Below, in pieces: positions 25,048-32,568 of a stretch of DNA of 34,445 nt; within the stretch, counting starts at the first letter, position 1; every line of letters starts with the position of its first letter. The stretch comes from Coprococcus sp. GTDB lineage: Bacteria > Bacillota > Clostridia > Lachnospirales > Lachnospiraceae. The position numbers were made by a program, and so were the translations under genes. The DNA lies in NCBI GenBank assembly GCA_016297325.1, contig JAEDGW010000016.1, forward strand, positions 1-34,445, read 5' to 3'. Under the pieces are notes generated by a model that did not search any database, was not told the DNA's origin, and saw only the letters and a list, made by a program, of their open reading frames with translations.

Positions 25048-25437
25048 TTATGCATAATGAAAACGGAAATGCCCGGAGGCCGAAAGTCCCACGGGGACGG
25101 AGGTGGGGGACGGAGGTGCCTGACCCCCTTTTGGGGACGGAGGTGCCTGACCCCTCCGTCCCCTCCGTCCCTGGGAAAAAAGCGTAAAAAAAATAACCTC
25201 CTGGCGGTTGCCCACCAGAAGGTCATCGATTCCTACTCCGAAGAGACAGGCCATTGCATACATGTTGTCGAAGGTCGGCAGGCATTCGCCTCGTTGCCAT
25301 TTGTAGATCGACACGGGTTCGTTGAACCCAAGAAATGTCTGCAACGTTTTTACTGTGATTCCTTTCTTCTCTCTCACTTCCTTGATTCTCCTGCCTGTGG
25401 CCTGAAGATCAATAACTGGAAATTCCATCTGTGTCAT
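25048..25437 (-). CDS. Small XRE-family regulator with a repeat-derived C terminus
   Basis: 129 residues as read. ATG at 25437 has GGGAGG 7 bases upstream. Residues about 12-75 form a Cro/CI helix-turn-helix (GRRIKEVREKKG, VSIYKWQRGECLPTFDNM, GVGIDDLLV), a cytoplasmic DNA-binding protein. After VGNRQEVIFFTLFSQG the sequence becomes RRGRRGQAPPSPKGGQAPPS, which is simply the translation of a GC-rich palindromic repeat inserted near the gene end. The original stop was probably near residue 80, the usual size for such regulators. Target unknown; it borders the prophage remnant and may be host- or phage-derived. Confidence 0.8.
   Translation of the reverse strand: MTQMEFPVIDLQATGRRIKEVREKKGITVKTLQTFLGFNEPVSIYKWQRGECLPTFDNMYAMACLFGVGIDDLLVGNRQEVIFFTLFSQGRRGRRGQAPPSPKGGQAPPSPTSVPVGLSASGHFRFHYA
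25093..25172. repeat. GC-rich dispersed palindromic repeat (GGGGACGGAGGTGCCTGACC type)
   Basis: Two direct copies of GGGGACGGAGGTGCCTGACC and flanking GGGGACGGAGG / CCTCCGTCCCC arms make several nested stems, far richer in G and C than the surroundings. Repeats of this style are scattered in many Clostridia genomes (general knowledge). Here it forms the 3' end of the XRE gene and could fold as a stem after transcription. Confidence 0.8.
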
Positions 25438-25808
25438 AATTATACCTCCCTGTTAAATATGATATTTAAATGTGCTATAAACCAGGTTCCACCAATTTTT
25501 CCAACCTGCCACGCCTATAGCCGGGTATGATATGTAAATATGTTTCAAAAATATAAATATTTCGCCGCACATAACGCCGGTGAATTCTTCATGACACCTT
25601 TACTGATTTTCAAAAGGAATCTTCATTTAATATAACACACATAAGCCTCTTATTGAAAGTAAACCTGCGGTTTAAAATCGCTATGTTTTTGTGTATGCTC
25701 ACATATGCTCAAAAACGGCTTATTTCCTACGTTTTTACACTCCCATTATTCATGACAATATCATGACAAATCAACTTTTTGCCCCTTTTTTGCCCCTAAA
25801 TCAGGCTA
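25438..25808. other. Gene-free gap with short tandem repeats, possible prophage end
   Basis: No credible gene. Two imperfect copies of TATGATATTTAAATG / TATGATATGTAAATATG (25458 and 25526) lie upstream of the XRE gene and could be operators. Further right are three adjacent tandem pairs: TATGCTCACA/TATGCTCAAA (25694-25713), TCATGACAATA/TCATGACAAAT (25750-25771) and CTTTTTGCCCC/TTTTTTGCCCC (25775-25796). Paired 10-11-bp direct repeats of this kind resemble the arm sites of tyrosine-integrase attachment regions. Confidence 0.45.
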
Positions 25809-26726
25809 TTACATGAGTTCATTTACTCTCTTCTGAATCTTATCAGGATCATAACCTGCCGCCTTGAGGCGGTCAATACGCTCCTGACCATTGCCCCACT
25901 TGCCTATGATGACTTCATGAGCAACCGCATTGATGATCTTATCCTCTGACATCTGCGATGCCTTAACAAGCTTGTTGACCGCCGCCTGGATCTTCGCATA
26001 GTCATATCCAGCCTTGGTCAGTCTACTCTTGCGATCAGCACCGTTGCCCCACTTACCCGCCAACACCTCTTTAGCCAATGTATTGACGCTCTTCTTTACT
26101 GTTGTGGATGCTGATGTCTTCTTAGCCTTGTCTGCCAGCTTATTCCATGATGCTGCGCTGATATATGCTTTGTTCAGATCAAGGCTACCAGCGTATCCTG
26201 CAAGCTTGCCAACAGATGTATACTGCCTGATCAAGCAATTATACTTTCCCTCGTTCCACGGATGCTCCTGGTAGCCTGTCTCAACATCGTCTGGGTACTG
26301 AGCTATCCACAAGCCATATCCGGACTTTTTAACTGCATCCATAGCACTCTTCTGGATGTATATCAGTGGCTTAATGCCTGTCTTCTGATATACATAGCTA
26401 CACCATTTCAGACACCATTCCAGATCCTTGACACCAAACAAAGGGTTGTTCTTTGCTTCCCAATCCAGCACAAGTATTGCCTTGCCGAGATACTTTTTGA
26501 TATACGCAAGGAAATAGTCAGCCTCTTTCTGCACATCACCGCCGTTTGCGTAGTGGTATGCACCCAAGAGCTTCTTTCTGCTCAGTACCTTATCACAATG
26601 CGCTGCAAAGTATCTGTTCTTGTAGTCTGTTCCTTCTGTCGCTTTCACGATACAGAAGTCGTATGGCACTTTGGCAAGGTCTATATTTTTATCCCCCTGC
26701 CAGGCACTAATGTCTATACCATTCAT
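25809..26726 (-). CDS. Phage endolysin: GH25 lysozyme with two CW_7 repeats
   Basis: 305 residues. The GH25 domain spans about 1-190, with GIDISAWQ (Asp5) and VLDWEA (Asp88, Glu90) as the catalytic acids that cut the MurNAc-GlcNAc bond of peptidoglycan. Two C-terminal repeats of the CW_7 (Cpl-7) type follow, each with GKWGNG...DRL..AGYD (about 222-258 and 267-304), which bind the cell wall. No signal peptide is present, as expected for a holin-dependent lysin. The ATG overlaps the holin stop by 4 bases, a coupled lysis cassette. Full length and apparently intact. Confidence 0.95.
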   Translation of the reverse strand: MNGIDISAWQGDKNIDLAKVPYDFCIVKATEGTDYKNRYFAAHCDKVLSRKKLLGAYHYANGGDVQKEADYFLAYIKKYLGKAILVLDWEAKNNPLFGVKDLEWCLKWCSYVYQKTGIKPLIYIQKSAMDAVKKSGYGLWIAQYPDDVETGYQEHPWNEGKYNCLIRQYTSVGKLAGYAGSLDLNKAYISAASWNKLADKAKKTSASTTVKKSVNTLAKEVLAGKWGNGADRKSRLTKAGYDYAKIQAAVNKLVKASQMSEDKIINAVAHEVIIGKWGNGQERIDRLKAAGYDPDKIQKRVNELM

Positions 26727-27055
26727 TTCCCATCACGCTCCTTTTTCTCTATATCTCCACCTCTGTAAAACCTCTTAAATATTTCAATCAGATAGTCCCA
26801 TCCTCTAGTACATATGAATACAATTATAAAAGCACCAAAGAATACAGCTACAGGGTAATACCATAGCAGCCGAACATCAAAATATGATAATGCTACAAAC
26901 AAGCATATCTCACATATGATGAGACTTGTTATAAGAACCTGAAAAGAGGTTGGAATCTTCTTCAGTATTCCAACCTCTTTTGTAAACTCTGTAATAACTG
27001 TGATCAATGTGCAGATTGCTGCAACAACTAATAATAAAATTGCTAACTTATCCAT
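26723..27055 (-). CDS. Phage holin
   Basis: 110 residues with three to four hydrophobic segments (about 4-24, 40-60, 66-88), a charged turn (EFTKEVGILKKIP) and a highly charged tail (GGDIEKKERDGK), the usual make-up of small holins of Firmicutes phages. It lets the endolysin reach the wall. Its stop overlaps the endolysin start (ATGA), and it lies 15 bases after the truncated scaffold gene, where many tail genes would normally intervene. Confidence 0.85.
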   Translation of the reverse strand: MDKLAILLLVVAAICTLITVITEFTKEVGILKKIPTSFQVLITSLIICEICLFVALSYFDVRLLWYYPVAVFFGAFIIVFICTRGWDYLIEIFKRFYRGGDIEKKERDGK

Positions 27056-27070
27056 GATTATATCTCCTTC

Positions 27071-27400
27071 CTATTCCTGATCATGTGCCGCTTTATTCAA
27101 ATGTTTTTCCATCTTGTCAATAGCCTCTGTGACTGGTCCATTACATCCAAGTTCCTTAGAAGCTTTCTTAAGATCCTCAATAAGCTTATTTGCATTGCCA
27201 ATCTCCGTGTCTTTGCCGGTGATTAGTTCGTTGAGCTTCTCAAGTTCTGAATCATACTTCTCCTTGCTGACGTACTTGCCCTCGGACAGATCTGTATATC
27301 TTACATGCTTGAGCTTATCCGTCTCTGTGCTGTTCTTCTCGTCAATCTTCGCCTGTACCTGCTTATACAGGTCATCTCCTAACAGTTCCTTTAATTCCAT
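27071..27400 (-). CDS. Phage scaffold protein (GP20 family), probably truncated
   Basis: About 109 residues from ATG at 27400, preferred because AAGGA lies 7 bases upstream; the longer frame from 27433 lacks a site. The start MELKELLGDDLYKQVQAKI and the charged coiled-coil middle match phage minor structural GP20 scaffolds, which help capsid assembly. Family members are commonly around 150-190 residues, so the C-terminal third appears lost. It ends just 15 bases before the holin gene, which fits a deletion that removed everything from late scaffold through tail. Confidence 0.75.
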   Translation of the reverse strand: MELKELLGDDLYKQVQAKIDEKNSTETDKLKHVRYTDLSEGKYVSKEKYDSELEKLNELITGKDTEIGNANKLIEDLKKASKELGCNGPVTEAIDKMEKHLNKAAHDQE

Positions 27401-27509
27401 TGTTCCATCCTTTCTGGCTTTAATCGTAGCCACACATGGCAGTTATCACTCTTGCCGGAGTTATTCTTTATCGGTCACAGTTTTATCGTCATAAGCCGAC
27501 TTTGGACAT

Positions 27510-27538
27510 AAAAAAAGACCATGTTTTTACCATGATCT
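27510..27538 (-). terminator. Second terminator after the immunity gene
   Basis: Minus strand: AGATCATG / CATGGTCT stem of 8 bp (one G-U), 7-base loop, then T7. Confidence 0.75.
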
Positions 27539-27563
27539 AAATTACTGATTATTTAATTGCACG

Positions 27564-27592
27564 AAAAAAGCACCCTGTCGTCAGGATGCTTT
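27564..27592 (-). terminator. First terminator, overlapping the immunity gene stop
   Basis: Minus strand: AAAGCATCCTG pairs over 11 bases (one G-U) with CAGGGTGCTTT around a 4-base loop and runs into T6. The upstream arm includes the last codons and the stop of the 90-residue gene. Confidence 0.85.
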
Positions 27593-27853
27593 GTATCTGA
27601 AATTCTTTGGAAAATCTACCTCTATTCCCCTTTCCAGTTTATCATTATTCTCTTCGGACTGAGCCATAAACCAAGCACACTTACCTGAGTCTTTTTCAAC
27701 GCTGACGGTCCTGACTCCATAGTACACTTCATTAGGATTTCCACCAAAGAACACCCATCTATCACCAATATCCACAACAAGGTAGAACCCAACAAAATTA
27801 TCCGATTTTAACGTATCATATGCTGTTTTGCATGCTGTTTCAAATTTCATCAT
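27581..27853 (-). CDS. Putative immunity protein for the MuF toxin
   Basis: About 90 residues from ATG at 27853, with AGAAGG 8 bases upstream; a GTG at 27862 overlaps the toxin stop. Features: YLVVDIGDRWVFFGG, VYYGVRTVSVEKDSGKCAWF, a small acidic protein with the WVFF-then-VdkdsG layout of Imm35-like immunity proteins. It follows the toxin gene with overlap or near-overlap and is closed by two terminators, the usual place for an immunity gene. The function is inferred from position and shape; I cannot name the family with certainty. Confidence 0.6.
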   Translation of the reverse strand: MMKFETACKTAYDTLKSDNFVGFYLVVDIGDRWVFFGGNPNEVYYGVRTVSVEKDSGKCAWFMAQSEENNDKLERGIEVDFPKNFRYKAS

Positions 27854-27858
27854 ATGGC

Positions 27859-29355
27859 TCACCTTCTTTCACAAGCTGTAACTCCTCTATCTGATAGATT
27901 AAGGTTATCTATTCTCCATAATTTTACATCCTTAACTCTGCCAAAGTCAAGACTTCCATATGCTTTACCAGTTTGTGCATCATATAGTTTTAATATTCCG
28001 TTTTTGTATTCTCCAACTATTACATGACCTGTTCCATTAAATCTTGAAAAACATATTCCAAATCTTGCTCCATCACCGCTGTTTTTTGCTATAGCAACCA
28101 TATCGCTATATGAGTAAACCTCTTTTACCTCTGCTCCGTCCCATGCCGCCCATGGATTAGCATTCAGGTAATGACTGCCACCACTCTTATATGGCTTAGC
28201 CGTTACATCATAGCCTCGTTTTCTCATTTCATACGCAACTGCGCAATTTGGGCAATTCATTGAATACCCATCATATGAATAATGCTTATAGTTAGGGTTT
28301 GCATTCTCTACAGCATTATCATCAGGCTCAATTGTTTTCCATGACTTTGGGATGCCACCATAGTATTTACCTGTCAACAAAGCGGATAAAACCTGAGAAT
28401 CATACTTCTGTATATCTTCCTGGGTTATTCCCAAATACTTTCTCTGGTACTCCTCAAACTCTTTTGTCTTGTCAAGATCAAAGTATGCTGCCCTGTCCTT
28501 TAGAGTCTGAAGCTCTTCATCATCCAGCGCCCACCTTGCTCTCTGCAATAAGCAGCAACGACAGTTGCAATCCTCTGCCGGATCTCCAAACATTCCAGGA
28601 GCCTCGACCTTACGACCACCAACCTCAAAAGGCTCATCCACTTCCCGGATCTGTCCATCAAGCATCTGATGATGTTCTCTCGTTGCTCCGTCAAGGGTGG
28701 CATCCCACTGCTTAACAATATCTGCCCCTTTGCTCTTTGCTACGTGCTGAGCGTCCAGCGCTGACTGTACCTGTATGCGATGCCCCTCAGTTCTTGCAAT
28801 GCGGATAGAGTTGTTATAAGCCTTCTGGAACGGAGTATTTGCCGTATGCCGTGAGAGCTTGCCAGCCACCTCATTCCACGTTGATCCATTTGCAATACCT
28901 CTTGATACTTCTGCTCTGACCGCTTTCTTGAGGTATGTCACATCCTCGCCCATCTTATCATATAGCGACTTACTGAGCTTGCTGTCCGTCTGTATTGCTC
29001 TCACAACTGCCGCCTGATCTATCGGCATGATGATGGGGATTCCTGTCTGCTGCAGGTCATACATGACACCTGTGTATCCGTCTCTATAGCACTTCGTCAG
29101 GTAGTCAGACACAGTTGCATATGAGTTAGACTGTAGGTTGCTCAAAATGCCCTCAAGCTGTGCTTTCAAAGCCTCCTGATACTGTTTCTGATAGATGATG
29201 CTCTGCAGATTCTCCATATCGGTTCGTTCTGAGAGTTCTCTTATCTTTTGTTCACAATCCCTCAAGGCTTTCTGATATACTTGCTTGAGCTCCTTGATGG
29301 TCTGCTTTTCTCTATTTAGTTGTGCCTGTGTTACCTGCTTTTGTGCTTTGTTCAT
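27859..29355 (-). CDS. MuF-type phage minor head protein fused to a papain-fold toxin domain
   Basis: 498 residues. Residues 1-300 are a phage minor capsid/MuF (SPP1 gp7-like) protein: an N-terminal coiled coil, RIARTEGHRIQ (about 185-195), and KQWDATLDGATREHHQMLDG, with a CNCRC cluster (263-267) replacing the usual CRC. After a linker, residues 355-482 match papain-fold polymorphic toxins (Tox-PL): NCPNCAVAYEMRKRGYDV (likely nucleophile Cys371), GTGHVIVGEY (His444) and LYDAQTGKAYG (Asp459). Such MuF toxins are known from temperate phages and are thought to travel with the virion. A small immunity-like gene overlaps its 3' end. All expected catalytic residues are present, so the domain may still be active although the prophage is dead. 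Confidence 0.85.
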   Translation of the reverse strand: MNKAQKQVTQAQLNREKQTIKELKQVYQKALRDCEQKIRELSERTDMENLQSIIYQKQYQEALKAQLEGILSNLQSNSYATVSDYLTKCYRDGYTGVMYDLQQTGIPIIMPIDQAAVVRAIQTDSKLSKSLYDKMGEDVTYLKKAVRAEVSRGIANGSTWNEVAGKLSRHTANTPFQKAYNNSIRIARTEGHRIQVQSALDAQHVAKSKGADIVKQWDATLDGATREHHQMLDGQIREVDEPFEVGGRKVEAPGMFGDPAEDCNCRCCLLQRARWALDDEELQTLKDRAAYFDLDKTKEFEEYQRKYLGITQEDIQKYDSQVLSALLTGKYYGGIPKSWKTIEPDDNAVENANPNYKHYSYDGYSMNCPNCAVAYEMRKRGYDVTAKPYKSGGSHYLNANPWAAWDGAEVKEVYSYSDMVAIAKNSGDGARFGICFSRFNGTGHVIVGEYKNGILKLYDAQTGKAYGSLDFGRVKDVKLWRIDNLNLSDRGVTACERR

Positions 29356-29358
29356 ATG

Positions 29359-30444
29359 TTAACTCTCTTCTGATTTTGGTAGCTCTATTGCTATTCTCCA
29401 AACTGAACTTGTATTGCCTGGAATGAAATACTCTTGGTCATTTATAATAAAACTTTCACCAGAAGCACCTGATGCAACATCTGGCCCAGCTAACATATAA
29501 TATGCTGACGGAATAGCGAGATACCCTGCAGGAAATACATATTGAGCAAGACTTACAACATCATGTATGTTACTAGCTTGACTCCAAGACTGAGCATAAT
29601 AAGATGTCTCGTCTACATCAGAATAAATGATGTACCTAGCAGAAGTGAATGACATATAAGCTATTCTATCTTCATTTGTTTTTAGATCTTTTGCAGGCAA
29701 TACGATATGTAATAGATCAGTAATGTTAGATCCCTCACTGAACATTCCAATTCCGAATACCACTCCTTCTTTGCATGATACAAAATGCAAAAATGCATTA
29801 GCCGCACCATTGTTAGTTGATCTAGTCAAACTCATGGTATACGAATAATAATATCCAGTTGTGGACGGAGTAGCCCCCTGAATCACATTTGTCATAATCA
29901 GATTAGTTCCAGAAAGACTAAACTTAAAACCTGTTGTATTGTGTTCATCGTCTCCCATGTATAATATCCACGTAGTGTTAGACTCTACAATATTTAGTTT
30001 CATGCCAAGGGCTGACGCAATCTCCTGCATTTTTGCGTCATTTACGTCCGCATTGTAAAACGTTGAATACAGTATTCCCTCTGCCCCAAACATGGTCTTT
30101 ATCAGAGGAAAACCCATGAATCCAAAATTTGAAAATACGAGCATCAGCTTGTAAGTTCCCATCTTGTCCTCATCCACCGCAAATAATCTAGCCAAAGGCT
30201 CTGCAATCAATATGAGAAACAAAAAAATCACCACCGCCAGTCCAAGGGCAGTCCCAATACTTCTGATATCCATAGATCCGTCAAAATCACTTAAGCCCGA
30301 CAGGATAAGTGCAGGATTTGCCACATTCACGATCATCCAGGAGATGTTCTTAACAGTCTCCTCGTTCAATATTTTCTTTCTCGCCATGCAATATCCCAGA
30401 GCCATTATCACGAACAGCTCTATAAGCTGCTTCAGTAGTATCAT
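29359..30444 (-). pseudogene. In-frame chimera: N-terminal AEC transporter fragment joined to an unknown, probably phage, protein
   Basis: The frame begins at ATG 30444 (AGGAG 11 bases upstream; GTG at 30450 is also possible, and an earlier ATG at 30465 would be nearly leaderless). About 131 residues are a typical auxin-efflux-carrier (AEC) family start with four membrane segments (LLKQLIELFVIMALGYCMA, NPALILSGL, ALGLAVVIFLFLILI, FSNFGFMGFPL). At FGAEGILYSTFYN, near 30050, the match stops and about 229 hydrophilic residues of another kind follow (MQEIASALGMKLNIVESN to LPKSEES). An AEC transporter needs about 300 residues and ten segments, so transport is lost. The second part ends 3 bases before the MuF gene, so it is likely phage; I do not recognise it. 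No AEC 3' half exists elsewhere in the window. Confidence 0.75.
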
Positions 30445-30473
30445 GCGCACCTTATCTCCTGTCATTTTTTCAC

Positions 30474-30479
30474 ATTATA
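30474..30479 (-). promoter_or_regulatory. -10 element of the AEC/chimera gene
   Basis: Perfect TATAAT on the minus strand, about 30 bases before the chosen ATG; the -35 is weak. This promoter could now drive the chimera and the toxin gene behind it. Confidence 0.5.
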
Positions 30480-30552
30480 GTTCAGATGCCTTCAAAATAC
30501 TCATGCCTCTTTGGTATGTCATTTATAGCAATTTCGTTATATAAAGTTATAT

Positions 30553-30600
30553 AAAAAAGGAGATTGAGCCCTTATATATATGGATTCAATCTCCTTTTTT
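30553..30600. terminator. Bidirectional rho-independent terminator
   Basis: AAAAAAGGAGATTGA (30553-30567) and TCAATCTCCTTTTTT (30586-30600) are perfect complements around an 18-base loop. On the minus strand it ends the cytidylate-kinase-like gene, whose stop is 30 bases away, and separates it from the AEC promoter. Confidence 0.92.
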
Positions 30601-30629
30601 CATGCGTCTGCCGCTTTTGTTTATGTCTG

Positions 30630-31199
30630 TTATTTTATTTTCATTCTCTCCACGAACGCTGACACCATCTCTACGACTCCGTCAACGCCCAGCCTTGTCT
30701 CGTCAAGGCACAGATCGTAGTGTCCTGAATATCCCCAGTTCTCGCCGGAATAGTAGTCGTGGTAATTTCTCCTGCGTGCGTCCGTCTCCTCCACAAGATT
30801 TCTGGCTTTTCTGTCCGATATCCCGTGTTTTTCAGCTATCCTCTTTATGCGCTTGTCCATATCTCCGCACAGGAAAATCCTCACCGCATCCGGTCTGTCC
30901 TTAAACGCATAATCTGTAGCTCTTCCAACGATCACGCAGTCCTGATCTCCAATGAGCTCGTCAAGTGCCTCCATAGGAGTCGTATATTTTCTGCTCACAA
31001 AATCGTCTGACACAGATGTCATCATGGAATCTATCGTTCTCTCGCCAAAGAAGAAAGGATATTTGCTGTATATCCCCTTTTTCTTTGCCAGTTCTATTAT
31101 CTCTTTCTTTGTATAATGCGGGATGCCAAATCTCTCTGAAAGTCTGATCGCAACCTCATCTCCATCGCATCCACATTCTCGTCCTATTGTTATGATCAT
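30630..31199 (-). CDS. Cytidylate-kinase-like family protein
   Basis: 189 residues, ATG with GGGAGG 7 bases upstream. MIITIGRECGCDGDEVA is the P-loop-like start of the cytidylate-kinase-like family (Cytidylate_kin2), followed by LSERFGIPHYTKKEI, CVIVGRATDYAFKDR and an Arg-rich lid (ARNLVEETDARRRNYHDYY). Soluble P-loop nucleotide kinase fold. Family members are frequent in Clostridia, often beside transporters or regulators, and their true substrate is not well settled, so CMP is not certain. Intact, with its own terminator. Confidence 0.9.
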   Translation of the reverse strand: MIITIGRECGCDGDEVAIRLSERFGIPHYTKKEIIELAKKKGIYSKYPFFFGERTIDSMMTSVSDDFVSRKYTTPMEALDELIGDQDCVIVGRATDYAFKDRPDAVRIFLCGDMDKRIKRIAEKHGISDRKARNLVEETDARRRNYHDYYSGENWGYSGHYDLCLDETRLGVDGVVEMVSAFVERMKIK

Positions 31200-31220
31200 A
31201 TCAACGCCTCCCTGCTGATC

Positions 31221-31310
31221 TGTTACCGGCTAGTTTGCTGCCATATAGTCTGCTACCGTCTAGCCTGCTGTCGTCTGGTCTGCTGCCATCTAAGCTGTTA
31301 CCATCTATTG
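31221..31310. repeat. Six degenerate 15-bp tandem repeats
   Basis: Units begin at 31221, 31236, 31251, 31266, 31281 and 31296 with a consensus near TGCTGCCATCTAGTC (examples TGCTGCCATATAGTC, TGCTACCGTCTAGCC, TGTTACCATCTATTG). They fill the gap between the LuxR remnant stop and the kinase-like gene; the last unit overlaps the LuxR stop codon. Confidence 0.85.
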
Positions 31311-32237
31311 ATTTACATATTCTTTGAGCTTGTCCCTCTTGTCCACATTAAGTTTCTCAAGTATCGCAGACACGTAGTGTTTCACCGTGTTCACCGACAT
31401 CTCGAGATAGTCCGCTATCTCCTGGTTCGTCCAGTCCCTGCACGCCAGCATGGCTATGGAGAACTCCATCGGGGTAAGAAGTGACGTCACCGTCTTCTGG
31501 TCCTCGGGATTATGTATCTTCATCCAGCCTCTGCTAAATGCAATAACCCTGTCTACAAGCAATTTGTATACCTGTGGTTCGCTCTTTCTTATGCATGACT
31601 CCAGCGCTCCCTGTAATGGACCATGATGCTCTATGAACGGCTCTAGGAAACCGTCCTTTCTCGCCATCTCCCACGCTTCATGGATGGTATGTTTCGCCTC
31701 ATCCTAGCTCTTCAGATTGATCTGGCACATGGCTATGATACATCTGAGATATATCATGGATATCGGATACTCCCTGTCAGAAAGCATGAGTGCAGACTGC
31801 GCCATACCAAGTGCCTTTGCATACTCACCGCACAGATATGCATCATGGGCCAGCACATAGACTGCATACAACCTTATACCCGTCGGGAGATATCTGTTAT
31901 ATTCGCCAAGATCCGGAAGTCCCTCCGGCTGGATATGGAGAAGAACCATACTTATATAAGATGCAAAAAGGCAATACGCCTTCACCTCGTCACCTGCGTC
32001 CGATGTCATAGCCCATTTTATGCAGTTCTTTATATCCTCCCTGCTCCGCTGGGCAGCCTCTGCATCCCCAAGGGTGAGATTTGAAAATGTGTACATCATA
32101 TCCGCCGATATCCTGAGTGATATATCCCCGCTTTCAATATATCGCCCCGCAAGTTCAGCGCATTTCTCCGCTTCACCGGAAAAGTAATACATCTCCGCTG
32201 TCGCTATATCACGCTCTCCCTCGTCAGATATACCGTT
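31305..32237 (-). pseudogene. LuxR-family regulator remnant with internal stop
   Basis: The 3' part (31305-31667) encodes about 120 residues ending in a LuxR/GerE helix-turn-helix: SLLTPMEFSIAMLACRDWTN, QEIADYLEMSVNTVKHYVSA, LEKLNVDKRDKL. In the same frame, upstream of a TAG near 31708, lie about 180 residues of TPR-like helices (AEMYYFSGEAEKCAELA, YVLAHDAYLCGEYAKALGMA). The residues between stop and HTH (DEAKHTIHEAWEMARKDG) read as an uninterrupted continuation, so one nonsense change split the gene. Such regulators often have a long N-terminal ATPase/TPR part of several hundred residues, which is absent. The HTH alone could still start from ATG 31667, but no ribosome site supports it. Confidence 0.8.
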
Positions 32238-32405
32238 TATCACATCCGCCGCATGTCCGTAGACTGCATAATGCAACTTGTTCTGTACCTTTGCAAAGAA
32301 CTGCTTTGTTGTTTTTGCAGTTCGATCATAATCAAGAGCGGTGGCATAGATATCCGTTATCTTCTGGTAAAATCTGCGCTCAGATAGACGTATTTCTCTG
32401 ATCTG
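32238..32405 (-). pseudogene. RhuM-family fragment fused in frame to the LuxR remnant
   Basis: Just after a TAG at 32406-32408 the frame reads about 56 residues, including REIRLSERRFYQKITDIYAT and TTKQFFAKVQNKLHYAVYGH, the most conserved core of RhuM (virulence RhuM) proteins, which are about 330 residues long. It breaks off at HAADVI near 32238, where LuxR/TPR sequence starts. No start codon or ribosome site is present. It marks a deletion that joined two unrelated genes. Confidence 0.75.
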
Positions 32406-32488
32406 CTAAGGCAAGCGGTCGAAGTATTCCACTGTAAGTACAGACCCACTATTTTTCAAACATCAATACAAGGGTCCATTTCTTATTC

Positions 32489-32500
32489 CCGAATATTCGG
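32489..32500. promoter_or_regulatory. CCGAATATTCGG palindrome, putative XRE operator copy 2
   Basis: Perfect 12-bp palindrome CCGA-ATAT-TCGG. It has the same arms and spacing as the one at 33460-33471 next to the XRE gene promoter, and here lies one base before the -35 of a plus-strand promoter. Confidence 0.65.
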
Positions 32501-32501
32501 A

Positions 32502-32530
32502 TTGACATTCAACTTACATTATAGTATTAT
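32502..32530 (+). promoter_or_regulatory. Orphan plus-strand promoter
   Basis: TTGACA (32502-32507), 17 bases, TATTAT (32525-32530). No plus-strand gene follows; transcription would run antisense into the 3' end of the XRE gene. 9-bp inverted copies of CCATTTCTT flank operator and promoter (32476-32484 and 32540-32548). Confidence 0.65.
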
Positions 32531-32568
32531 CATTGCATAAAGAAATGGGTTTTTTGTCTGGTAAGTGA

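Larger units (their letters stand above)
25694..30050 (-). mobile_element. Collapsed prophage remnant
   Basis: Contains endolysin, holin, truncated scaffold gene, immunity-like gene, MuF head protein with toxin domain, and an unassigned fragment, all in late-gene direction on the minus strand. Terminase, a recognisable portal, major capsid, all tail genes, repressor and integrase are missing. The right border is an in-frame junction inside an AEC transporter gene near 30050; the left border is set at the paired repeats. Confidence 0.75.

Noticed and set aside
31221..31310. CRISPR array
   Set aside because: 15-bp units follow each other directly without spacers; no other region has repeat–spacer structure and no cas genes are present.
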